Positions 1 through 6,599 of a DNA stretch of 8,969 bases are shown piece after piece (position 1 is the stretch's first letter; each line of letters starts with the position of its first letter). Both the position numbers and the translations under genes were made by a program. The notes under the pieces are model-generated. The model had not been told where the DNA came from, ran no database searches, and saw only the letters and a list, made by a program, of their open reading frames with translations. Origin of the DNA: Desulfobacterales bacterium (GTDB taxonomy: Bacteria > Desulfobacterota > Desulfobacteria > Desulfobacterales > Desulfosalsimonadaceae); assembly GCA_018224315.1 (NCBI GenBank), contig JAGTVF010000025.1, positions 1 through 8,969 on the forward strand, read 5' to 3'.

Positions 1-88
1 AAAACTTCCAGTTAACGATAACAAGAACTAAAGACAAATTCCGGCGCTAAAGCCGGCTGAACCATTTTCGAAAAACACAGGAGACAGA

Positions 89-1258
89 TTGCCCATGGAA
101 CTGACCCGGGAACAATTGATGATTCAGAAAATGGCCAGGGAGTTTGCCAGAAAGGATCTGGCCCCCCAGGCGGCGGAAAGGGATCAAAAACACGAATATC
201 CCGCTGAGAGCTTAAAAAAGATGGGAGAACTCGGCCTGCTCGGAATGCTGGTGCCCGAAGACTATGGCGGCGAGGACATGGACACGGTATCCTACGCCCT
301 GGCCATGAGCGAGGTGGCCTATGCGTGCGCATCCACGGCCGTGATCATGTCCGTGCACAATTCCATCTGCTGCGGCAGCCTGCTGCGTTTCGGCACAGAG
401 GAACAAAAGCAGAAATACCTGGTACCCATGGCCAAAGGCGAATTTATCGCCTCCTTTGCCCTGTCCGAACCTGAAGCCGGATCCGATCCGGCCGGCATGA
501 CCACGACTGCGGAAAAAGACGGGGATTTTTACGTATTAAACGGCACCAAGCGCTGGATCACCGGCGGGGCCACCTCGGAGCTGTTTATCGTACTGGCCAA
601 GACCGATCCGGATGCCGGGCACAAGGGAATTTCGGCATTCCTGATCACCCGGGATCTCAAGGGCTTTTCCACCGGCCGTCTTGAAGACAAAATGGGCCAG
701 TGCGCCTCAGACACCACGGACCTGCTTTTCTCGGACTGCCGGGTGCCTGCCGACCGCATGCTGGGCAAAGAGGGCGAAGGATTTATCGTCGCCATGTCCG
801 GCCTTGACGACGGCCGTATCGGCATTGCCGCCCTGTCCCTGGGCCTTGGCCAGGCCGCCCTGGATGAGGCGGTGAACTACAGCAAGCAGCGGGTGCAGTT
901 TGACCGCCCCATTGCCGATAACCAGGGCCTGCGATGGATGATCGCCGACATGGCCACAGACGTTGAAGCCGCCCGACTGCTGGTGCTCAATGCCGCAGCC
1001 AAAAAGGACAGAAAGGAAAAATGCAGCAAAGAGGCCTCCATGGCCAAGCTGCATGCCTCGGAAATGGCCAACCGAATCACGGGACAGGCCCTGCAGATCC
1101 ACGGCGGCTACGGCTACACCAAGGAATTTCCCGTGGAGCGCTTTTACCGGGATGCCCGGGTGCTGACCATTTATGAAGGCACCTCCCAGATTCAGAAAAT
1201 CGTCATTGCCAATGAAGTGCTGGGAGATAAAAAAAAGCGGCCCAAAAAACAGGATTGA
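89..1258 (+). CDS. Acyl-CoA dehydrogenase (short-chain/butyryl-CoA dehydrogenase type)
   Basis: FAD enzyme that introduces the alpha-beta double bond into an acyl-CoA thioester and passes electrons to ETF, in beta-oxidation or amino-acid/butyrate metabolism. Its 389 residues match the usual 380-390. Visible features: the first family signature ALSEPEAGSD (124-133); a FAD-contact WITGG (156-160); QRVQFDRPI (268-275); the second signature QIHGGYGYTKEFP running to RFYRD (336-355); and the catalytic-base region IYEGTSQIQK with Glu363, the position used by short/medium-chain enzymes rather than isovaleryl-CoA dehydrogenase. Two starts compete. TTG at 89 sits 5 bases after AGGAG (79-83) and gives MPMELT, matching the family's usual N-terminal length. 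ATG at 95 is 11 bases away. I keep TTG. The C-terminus carries a basic tail (KKKRPKKQD). No etfAB, thiolase or hydratase gene is nearby, so the exact substrate is not resolved. Confidence 0.93.
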   Translation: MPMELTREQLMIQKMAREFARKDLAPQAAERDQKHEYPAESLKKMGELGLLGMLVPEDYGGEDMDTVSYALAMSEVAYACASTAVIMSVHNSICCGSLLRFGTEEQKQKYLVPMAKGEFIASFALSEPEAGSDPAGMTTTAEKDGDFYVLNGTKRWITGGATSELFIVLAKTDPDAGHKGISAFLITRDLKGFSTGRLEDKMGQCASDTTDLLFSDCRVPADRMLGKEGEGFIVAMSGLDDGRIGIAALSLGLGQAALDEAVNYSKQRVQFDRPIADNQGLRWMIADMATDVEAARLLVLNAAAKKDRKEKCSKEASMAKLHASEMANRITGQALQIHGGYGYTKEFPVERFYRDARVLTIYEGTSQIQKIVIANEVLGDKKKRPKKQD

Positions 1259-1270
1259 AAAACAAACCCG

Positions 1271-1313
1271 AAAAATAAACAAAGACAGGCAGTTACCAAA
1301 AGGTCGGGGCCTG
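1271..1313 (-). terminator. Possible weak intrinsic terminator of the lytic transglycosylase gene
   Basis: Read on the minus strand, a 5-bp stem CAGGC/GCCTG (plus-strand arms 1309-1313 and 1286-1290) encloses a smaller ACC-TTTT-GGT hairpin. It is followed by a T-rich stretch (complement of 1271-1285). It lies directly after the transglycosylase stop codon, in the 56-base convergent gap with the acyl-CoA dehydrogenase. The stem is short and interrupted, so this is only suggestive. Confidence 0.3.
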
Positions 1314-1314
1314 G

Positions 1315-2460
1315 CTAATTTGTTTCACCCTGGAAATCCAGCTGTCGGGAGCGGATCACCAGACGGTCGCCCGGGTGGATATTTTGCCTGTAATCCAGGT
1401 TGTTCCATATGATCAAAGCCGGGAGAGGGACATTGAACCGTTCGGCAATCGAAGAGAGGTTATCGCCCTGCCGGACCACATAAACCCGATCCTTTTGATC
1501 CTTGTCCCAGGCTTTCATCAACGGTTGAAACCGTTTGTCAAAGTCTTTTCCAGAGCCTTGGGGCACATGAATCAGGTGCCGGCCGGCGGCCAGATAATGG
1601 CCTCTTAGATGGGGGTTGAGATCCTTAATCGCTTTAAAACTCGTGCCAGCGGCCTGTGCAACAACGGCAATCGGGGTCAGATCAACACACCGGACCGAAA
1701 CTTTTTCGTATGCCAGGGGCGGATAAAGATCTTCGGGCAAAAAATCAAACCCGTACTGCTCCGGCCGGGTCATGATCTGTTTGGCCGCAAGAATCCGGAA
1801 CACATACTGCTGGGTTTCCAGGGGCAGATACAAATCATAGAAATTGCTGTTTTCCTGGACCATGATTTCCGCCCGCAGCCCGTGCTCGCCCATATTATAA
1901 GCGGCCGCCGCCAGGGTCCAGGATCCGAAAATGTCATAGAGTTCCTTTAAATAAGATAGGGCTGCATCCGTGGATTGGAATATATTTCTGCGTTCATCTT
2001 TTTGGGAATCGATCTGCAAGCCGTATTTCTGACCCGTCGACCGGGTAAACTGCCAGAATCCAACAGCGCCTTTGGCCGAACCGGCATGAGGCCGCAACGC
2101 GCTTTCAACCACAGCAATGTATTTCAGGTCCCCGGGCATCCCGCTTTCCTTGAGTTTCTGCTCAATCACCGGAAAATACTGGTTTGCCCGCTTAATCCAC
2201 AGCACCACCTGGGGCCGGTTCCAGAGCGCCAAAAGCATTTCCTTTTCCATGCGTGGTCTTGTATCATGGCTTTCCATGTCTGCTTTTTCGCCGCAGAACG
2301 TCAGGTTGCCCTCAATGCGCAAGGCATCAAACAGTGACGGGATATCAGAAGCCTCCATGGCCTGGGACCGGCATGGAAAAAACAAACACAAAAAAAGCAA
2401 AACCGGTATAATGCCGATTTTGCAAATCTGCGGGAAAAACAGGCATTGATGCTTTATCAT
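1315..2460 (-). CDS. mltD: MltD-like lytic murein transglycosylase with LysM domain, secreted
   Basis: Periplasmic or outer-membrane-associated enzyme that cleaves the glycan strand of peptidoglycan to 1,6-anhydro-muropeptides. Residues 1-34 form a signal peptide: a basic/polar start, a hydrophobic core about 15-29, and a likely signal-peptidase I site after SQA. FFPC at 27-30 is not a proper lipobox, unlike the lipoprotein MltD of E. coli. The SLT catalytic domain spans about 85-225. It has ES at 119-120 (Glu119 is the expected catalytic acid), GAVGFWQF (131-138, usually GAxGLWQF) and AAYNMGEHG (186-194, usually AYNAG). Residues 253-300 look like a degenerate first LysM (LNPHL, then HVPQG). 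A clear LysM (peptidoglycan/chitin-binding) fills 325-371, including VVRQGDNLSSIAERFNVP and IHPGDRLVI. The start ATG is preceded by AGAGG. The gene ends facing the acyl-CoA dehydrogenase gene. The MltD symbol reflects architecture, not proven orthology. Confidence 0.9.
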   Translation of the reverse strand: MIKHQCLFFPQICKIGIIPVLLFLCLFFPCRSQAMEASDIPSLFDALRIEGNLTFCGEKADMESHDTRPRMEKEMLLALWNRPQVVLWIKRANQYFPVIEQKLKESGMPGDLKYIAVVESALRPHAGSAKGAVGFWQFTRSTGQKYGLQIDSQKDERRNIFQSTDAALSYLKELYDIFGSWTLAAAAYNMGEHGLRAEIMVQENSNFYDLYLPLETQQYVFRILAAKQIMTRPEQYGFDFLPEDLYPPLAYEKVSVRCVDLTPIAVVAQAAGTSFKAIKDLNPHLRGHYLAAGRHLIHVPQGSGKDFDKRFQPLMKAWDKDQKDRVYVVRQGDNLSSIAERFNVPLPALIIWNNLDYRQNIHPGDRLVIRSRQLDFQGETN

Positions 2461-2485
2461 CGCCTCTGGTCCATATCCGTGTTTC

Positions 2486-2515
2486 AGCCAATCTCACGAT
2501 TGGTTTAATTTTTTT
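2486..2515 (+). terminator. Terminator-like hairpin in the leader of the lytic transglycosylase gene
   Basis: CCAATC (2488-2493) and GATTGG (2498-2503) form a perfect 6-bp stem with a 4-base loop, extendable by a G-U and an A-T pair. On the plus strand a T-rich run follows at once (2504-2515, ending in seven T). This matches a weak rho-independent terminator that would stop plus-strand readthrough antisense to the transglycosylase gene. On the minus strand the same hairpin would sit in the 5' leader of that gene, about 26 bases before its start codon. Confidence 0.35.
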
Positions 2516-2531
2516 CATCTTATAGGAACGT

Positions 2532-2560
2532 TATATAAGCATCTGCCGGGCGGGCGGCAA
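2532..2560 (-). promoter_or_regulatory. Candidate sigma70 promoter of the lytic transglycosylase gene
   Basis: On the minus strand TTGCCG (complement of 2555-2560) is followed after 17 bases by TATATA (complement of 2532-2537). Each box matches four of six consensus bases, and the spacing is optimal. Transcription would begin near 2525, giving a leader of about 65 bases. This is inferred from pattern only. Confidence 0.35.
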
Positions 2561-2671
2561 TGCAAAAACTGCTTTTGAGATTCAACACGCCTATTGACAA
2601 GGATCGGCAAATGATGTCAGATCAGCAAAAAATCGCGGCAAGCATCTCAGGAGCCGGCAGCGACAGGTCAC

Positions 2672-2710
2672 AAAAAAAGGGTTTGCGGCTGAATACATCC
2701 GCAAACCCTT
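2672..2710 (-). terminator. Intrinsic terminator of the tRNA-Val gene
   Basis: A perfect 12-bp inverted repeat has arms AAGGGTTTGCGG (2677-2688) and CCGCAAACCCTT (2699-2710) with a 10-base loop. On the minus strand it is followed by an uninterrupted run of T (complement of 2672-2678). It begins 8 bases past the CCA end of the tRNA, so the tRNA is transcribed as a single-gene unit. This is the strongest terminator in the window. Confidence 0.9.
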
Positions 2711-2718
2711 GATTTTAA

Positions 2719-2794
2719 TGGTAGGCGCGAGCAGACTTGAACTGCTGACTTCTACCGTGTCGGGGTAGCGCTCTACCAACTGAGCTACGCGCCT
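2719..2794 (-). tRNA. tRNA-Val (anticodon GAC), with unusual C33
   Basis: A complete 76-base cloverleaf folds from the minus strand. It has a 7-bp acceptor stem AGGCGCG/CGCGCCT, D arm GCTC-AGTTGGTA-GAGC, and anticodon stem CTACC/GGTAG with loop CCGACAC. The variable loop is 5 bases, the T arm is AGCAG-TTCAAGT-CTGCT, the discriminator base is A73, and CCA is encoded. Bases 34-36 are GAC, which reads the valine codons GUC and GUU. A35, C36 and A73 are known valine identity elements. The oddity is C at position 33, where U is nearly universal (the loop would normally start TT or CT). The gene has its own promoter (2809-2836) and terminator (2672-2710). No repeat of its 3' end, as an integrated element would leave, is visible. 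Confidence 0.93.
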
Positions 2795-2808
2795 TTATTG
2801 TTGTTTCA

Positions 2809-2836
2809 AATATATGAATGACCGAGGCTCTGTCAA
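2809..2836 (-). promoter_or_regulatory. Sigma70 promoter of the tRNA-Val gene
   Basis: On the minus strand a perfect -35 box TTGACA (complement of 2831-2836) is followed after 16 bases by a five-of-six -10 box TATATT (complement of 2809-2814). The -10 box ends 14 bases before the tRNA, placing the transcription start about 7-8 bases ahead of the mature 5' end, as expected for a tRNA gene. The element overlaps the upstream-most start codon (2814) of the divergent penicillin-binding protein gene. Confidence 0.8.
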
Positions 2837-4814
2837 GGGAAAAACAACAGGGGAAATGGCTTTAAAAACCATTGTCAAATCCGTTTGGATAAAAATTGTG
2901 CTGGTGGCGGCGACAGCGGCGCTGTGCGGCGCCACTGTGGCTGCAGTGGTGGCAGCAACCCGCGATCTGCCGGAAATCCGGGGTTTGGAAGATTTTTCTC
3001 CGTCCGCGGTTTCGCGCATCTACTCAGCCGACCAGGTGCTGCTCGCCGAGGTCTATGTCCGGAAACGTTCGCCCGTGGCCCTGGAAAAAGTGCCAGATTC
3101 ACTGCAAACAGCCCTTTTAACCACCGAAGACCGCCAGTTCCGGGATCATAGCGGTCTGGACCTCAAGGGCATCCTGCGGGCCCTGATCCATGACATCAAA
3201 ACCGGTTCCCTGGCCCAGGGCGCCAGCACCATCACCCAGCAGCTGGCCAAAACCCTTTTTTTAACCCCGAAAAAATCCATAGAGCGAAAACTCAAGGAAG
3301 CCTTCCTGGCCCTGCAGCTCGAACGCCGCTACACCAAGGATGAAATCCTGGAGCTGTATCTCAACCAGATCTATTTCGGCAGCGGGGCATACGGGGTGGA
3401 AATGGCCGCGCGCACCTATTTTTCCAAGCCCGCATCCGAACTGGACCTGGCCGAATGCGCCATGATCGCCGGACTGCCCAAGGCCCCGTCAACCTATTCC
3501 CCCCTGATCAACCCGGATCTGGCCATCCAGCGGCGCAACCTGGTGCTGACCATGATGCACCAGACCGGAAACATCTCAAAAGAGGCGTTTCAAAAAGCGG
3601 CTGACACACCCTATCAGCCTCCGGAAAAAACTGATGATGCCGCACTGCGCGCGCCTTATTTTGTGGACTACATCAAAAAGCAGCTCAGAGATACAATCGG
3701 TGCGGACATGCTCTACAAGGGCGGGGTCACGGTAAATACCACCCTATCTTATGATCTGCAGCAGGCCGCGGACCAGGCGGTTTCCGCAGGGCTTTCTTCC
3801 CTGGCCGGGCGCATTGCCGAAAAAAAAGATGACAAAGACCAGATCCAGGGCGCCCTTGTGGCCATTGATGTACAAACCGGCGCAATCCGGGCCATGACCG
3901 GCGGCCGTGACTATCAAAAAACCCAGTTTAACCGTGCGGTTTCCGCCCGCAGACAGCCGGGCTCGGCCTTTAAACCCATCATTTACGCCTGCGCCATAGA
4001 AAACGGCTATGACCAGGACAGTCTGCTGCTCGATGCGCCCATGGTATTTTCCGCCCCAAAGGGGCGCCCCGACTGGCAGCCGGAAAATTTTTCCGGCGAT
4101 TATGCCGGCGAGATCACCCTGAGAAAGGCAGTGACGGCCTCCAAAAACATCCCGGCCGTCCGGGTGCTCCAGGATATCAAACCGGCCGCAGCCATTGCAT
4201 TTGCCCGAAAAATGGGCATTGAATCCCCGCTTTCACCCTATTTGTCCATGGCCCTGGGCAGCTTTGAACTCAGCCTGCTGGAACTGACATCCGCATACAC
4301 GGTTTTCCCCAATCAAGGCCGTTTTGTGGAACCCGGCGGAATTGTCCGCATCATCGGTCCTGACAAAAGGATTCTCTGGGAATCAGAACCCCGCAAACAC
4401 CTGGCCATGTCCCGCACCAGTGCAGCCATCATGACTGATGTGCTAAAGGGTGTCATCCGGGAAGGCTCCGGACGCCGGGCACGGGATCTGGGCCGTGAAC
4501 TGGCCGGAAAAACCGGCACCACCAACCAATACCGCGACGCCCTGTTTGTGGGCTTTTCTCCGACTCTGACAGCCGGGGTCTGGGTGGGAAGAGACGATTA
4601 CGCTCCCCTGGGCCCATATGAAACCGGTGCCCGCGCAGCCCTGCCCATATGGAAACAATTCATGGAAAAGGCGATAGAAACCCAGCCCTTGCGGTATTTT
4701 GATTTTCCGGATGCGCTTGAACAGGTGCGCATGGATCCGGATACGGGAAAACGGGTGTCCGGAAACCGCGGTGTGCCCGCAAGGCTCAGAAAAAACCCGG
4801 ACGGCGGCCGATAG
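2814..4814 (+). CDS. Class A penicillin-binding protein, PBP1A family (bifunctional transglycosylase/transpeptidase)
   Basis: Inner-membrane enzyme that polymerises lipid II into glycan strands and cross-links the stem peptides. A single transmembrane helix spans about residues 24-48. The GT51 domain follows with EDRQFRDHSG (105-114, catalytic Glu105), GASTITQQL (136-144), RKLKEAFLALQLE (158-170) and ELYLNQIYFG (180-189). The transpeptidase domain (about 345-620) has SAFK (384-387, acyl-enzyme Ser384), SKN (443-445) and KTGTT (566-570), so both active sites are intact. At 666 residues it is far shorter than E. coli PBP1A (about 850) because almost nothing lies between the two domains, where E. 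coli carries its extra OB-like domain. The start is uncertain. ATG 2814 lies inside the tRNA promoter and has no Shine-Dalgarno. In-frame ATG 2856 (MALKTIVK) keeps the whole helix and follows AGGGGAA, though very closely. No promoter of its own is clear. Confidence 0.95.
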   Translation: MNDRGSVKGKTTGEMALKTIVKSVWIKIVLVAATAALCGATVAAVVAATRDLPEIRGLEDFSPSAVSRIYSADQVLLAEVYVRKRSPVALEKVPDSLQTALLTTEDRQFRDHSGLDLKGILRALIHDIKTGSLAQGASTITQQLAKTLFLTPKKSIERKLKEAFLALQLERRYTKDEILELYLNQIYFGSGAYGVEMAARTYFSKPASELDLAECAMIAGLPKAPSTYSPLINPDLAIQRRNLVLTMMHQTGNISKEAFQKAADTPYQPPEKTDDAALRAPYFVDYIKKQLRDTIGADMLYKGGVTVNTTLSYDLQQAADQAVSAGLSSLAGRIAEKKDDKDQIQGALVAIDVQTGAIRAMTGGRDYQKTQFNRAVSARRQPGSAFKPIIYACAIENGYDQDSLLLDAPMVFSAPKGRPDWQPENFSGDYAGEITLRKAVTASKNIPAVRVLQDIKPAAAIAFARKMGIESPLSPYLSMALGSFELSLLELTSAYTVFPNQGRFVEPGGIVRIIGPDKRILWESEPRKHLAMSRTSAAIMTDVLKGVIREGSGRRARDLGRELAGKTGTTNQYRDALFVGFSPTLTAGVWVGRDDYAPLGPYETGARAALPIWKQFMEKAIETQPLRYFDFPDALEQVRMDPDTGKRVSGNRGVPARLRKNPDGGR

Positions 4815-4886
4815 CAAGAAAGCAGCCAGACCGGCGGATTGATAAAAACACTTGATTTGCCTTTACGCAACCGCTACACAGGGCCT

Positions 4887-5345
4887 ATGATTCGCAAAGC
4901 CACCATCGAAGACATTAAGTCCATTCACAGCCTGCTCCAGTACTACGGCGCAAAGGGGGACCTGCTGGCCCGCCCCTTGAGCCGCCTGTATGACCACCTG
5001 CGGGATTTCAACGTGTATGAGGATGAGGAGGCCGGACGAATTGTGGGCTGCTGTGCCCTGCAGTTCTGCTGGGAGGACCTGGCTGAAATCCGCTCCCTGG
5101 CCGTGACGGAACCATACATCGGCAAAGATATCGGCACCCGGCTTCTGGAAACCGCCTTTGAAGAAGCGCGGCAATACAAGATCAAAAAACTATTCACCCT
5201 CACCTATCGGCCGGATTTTTTCAAAAAATTTGGATTTATCGTCATTGACAAGACAGAACTGCCCATCAAAATATGGGCTGACTGTATCCATTGCGTGAAG
5301 TTTCCGGACTGCGACGAAACCGCCATGCTCAAACAGATTGCTTAA
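4887..5345 (+). CDS. GNAT acetyltransferase, short ArgA-like (putative N-acetylglutamate synthase)
   Basis: Single-domain GNAT protein of 152 residues. Its pattern resembles the short ArgA-type enzymes (COG1246), such as the mycobacterial stand-alone N-acetylglutamate synthase, which transfers acetyl from acetyl-CoA to glutamate in the first step of arginine synthesis. Landmarks are IRKATIEDI (2-10), LYDHLRDF (34-41), GRIVGCCALQF (50-60), DLAEIRSLAV (64-73), the acetyl-CoA loop YIGKDIGTRLL (77-87), LFTLTYRPDFFKKFGF (102-117) and a C-terminal DCIHC-CDE region. The loop is degenerate: the usual Q/R-x-x-G-x-G reads I-G-K-D-I-G. I prefer ATG 4887, which starts exactly at the conserved IRxAT strand and follows AGGG. 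A longer TTG frame from 4839 adds 16 residues with no family support. It lies 72 bases after the PBP gene on the same strand. No other arginine genes are adjacent, so the glutamate substrate is an inference. Confidence 0.8.
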   Translation: MIRKATIEDIKSIHSLLQYYGAKGDLLARPLSRLYDHLRDFNVYEDEEAGRIVGCCALQFCWEDLAEIRSLAVTEPYIGKDIGTRLLETAFEEARQYKIKKLFTLTYRPDFFKKFGFIVIDKTELPIKIWADCIHCVKFPDCDETAMLKQIA

Positions 5346-5351
5346 GGCCCC

Positions 5352-6413
5352 TCAGGTATAGATCAGGTTGACCCGCAGTGGCGGATGCTCCCAGATGCCG
5401 GGCAGGGGCAGCAGATGCTGGTACTTGACGGTGATCCAGAAAAGCTCGGGTTTGATTTCCCGGAGCTTGCCGTCTTCCGGGGGCAGGGCCGGTGAGGTGT
5501 GACCGTAGGTGACCCGGAACAGGAAAATCCCCCCTCTGCCGTTTTGATCCAGCATGTAAAAACGCTTCAGCTCCCGAACCGGCATGTTGTTGCGATCAGC
5601 CACATGTTCCATTTCCCCGGGGGTCAGGCGCATGAGCACCATCCGCGACACCCCCTGCTCGCAATAGCGGTACAGGGAGCGCGACTCGCTGCTGGAAACA
5701 TACACCGTTGAAATAAAGGGCAGGCGCCGCAGATACTGGGCCGCAACGCTGGCCGCCGTTCGCCTTCCCCCGATCATGTCAGGCAGGGCGTGATATTCAA
5801 AAAACTTTTTCTGCACGTCCTCGGCGTATTTCTCCCCCTTTTCATAAACGTCCTTGGAGATGTAGCGCAAATACCGGGCCAGATCCTCTGCGGCCTCGGA
5901 AATGGGCCAGTCAATGCGCACGTGAAAATGGGAAAGGTAGTAGCGGTGCTTGGTTTTGGCATGGCTGATGTCGCGCTGGATCAACAGGGCATAATCCACC
6001 GGCAGGAGTTCTTTTAAGAAATGATAAAAATGCACCGAATCCAGAAATTTCTGGCTCCGGTCAAAATCCGGTCCCAGCGACAGGGTTTTGGACCGCAGAA
6101 GGTTTGTCTTGGTGGTTTTGTTGACGTCAAAAAAACGGATATATTTCTTGTACGCTTGGGGGATGGTGTCTTCTACAAATATCACCAGAAATGAATTGTG
6201 CAGGCTGAACTCCTCCTTGGGAATCCGGGCCCGGGGCTTGAGTTCCTTTCTTTCAACAAAGGGGTAGGCAGCGTTGTTGTTTTTAAAATTTTCGTAAGAT
6301 TCTTTCAGGGCATGGGCCATGATGAACTGATCGAGTTCATCGCGAAGCAGCTCATAATAAGACCGCCGGAGCCGGTTTTCAAGGCTGAGTTCCTCCCGGG
6401 TGCGCCAATACAA
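5352..6413 (-). CDS. Uncharacterised 353-residue protein
   Basis: I do not recognise the family. The product is soluble-looking: no signal peptide, no transmembrane segment, one cysteine (251). It is rich in aromatic and charged residues. Residues 1-45 and 171-206 should be mainly helical (strongly charged, with heptad-like spacing of Leu/Tyr). A strand-like SFLVIFVEDTI stretch lies at 74-84, a His/Tyr-rich patch HAKTKHRYYLSHFHVRIDW at 151-169, and an IGGRRTAASVAAQYLRR segment at 214-230. The C-terminal third ends in alternating hydrophobic strands. It is a real gene: codon use resembles the neighbours, and the TTG start is preceded by a strong Shine-Dalgarno AAGGAGAT (complement of 6421-6428, 7 bases upstream). 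The next in-frame ATG is codon 32, with no such signal. It lies downstream of pgk on the same strand after a 186-base gap and converges on the GNAT gene with only 6 bases between stops. Confidence 0.8.
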   Translation of the reverse strand: MYWRTREELSLENRLRRSYYELLRDELDQFIMAHALKESYENFKNNNAAYPFVERKELKPRARIPKEEFSLHNSFLVIFVEDTIPQAYKKYIRFFDVNKTTKTNLLRSKTLSLGPDFDRSQKFLDSVHFYHFLKELLPVDYALLIQRDISHAKTKHRYYLSHFHVRIDWPISEAAEDLARYLRYISKDVYEKGEKYAEDVQKKFFEYHALPDMIGGRRTAASVAAQYLRRLPFISTVYVSSSESRSLYRYCEQGVSRMVLMRLTPGEMEHVADRNNMPVRELKRFYMLDQNGRGGIFLFRVTYGHTSPALPPEDGKLREIKPELFWITVKYQHLLPLPGIWEHPPLRVNLIYT

Positions 6414-6469
6414 GAATCTGATCTCCTTTTAGAAAACAAATGGAAGTGGAAGGCAAAAAGACAAATGTT

Positions 6470-6498
6470 ACACTAACTGTTTTTTCTAAAATTGTCAA
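6470..6498 (-). promoter_or_regulatory. Candidate promoter of the 353-residue protein gene
   Basis: On the minus strand a perfect TTGACA (complement of 6493-6498) is followed after 17 bases by TAGTGT (complement of 6470-6475), which matches only three of six -10 positions. The surrounding sequence is AT-rich, unlike the flanking genes, and lies 57 bases upstream of the TTG start. The good -35 box and the position make it plausible. The weak -10 box keeps confidence low. Confidence 0.4.
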
Positions 6499-6599
6499 GC
6501 AATTATCGTGCCTATTCATCTTTTGCCACCCGGTTCCGGCCGCGTGTCCGCCCCAGGCCAACGGTTTTCGCAAACGATCCAAAAAACCCGGCTGCACCT

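Noticed and set aside
41..67. Hairpin CCGGC/GCCGG followed by TTTT
   Set aside because: The stem is only 5 bp, and four T start seven bases after it. This is too weak to call a terminator, and no upstream gene end can be identified in bases 1-50.
707..1282. A 191-codon minus-strand open frame
   Set aside because: It is antisense to the acyl-CoA dehydrogenase catalytic region, and its codon pattern simply mirrors that gene.
2594..2622. Plus-strand TTGACA followed after 17 bases by TCAGAT
   Set aside because: The -10 box matches only three of six positions. The transcript would run antisense into the tRNA and its hairpin, so it is not a convincing promoter.
2591..2779. A 62-codon minus-strand open frame across the tRNA
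   Set aside because: It runs through the tRNA gene and its terminator, so it is not a plausible protein gene.
2719..2794. tRNA 3' end as an integration (att) site
   Set aside because: No direct repeat of the tRNA 3' end, no integrase and no foreign-looking genes are present in the window.
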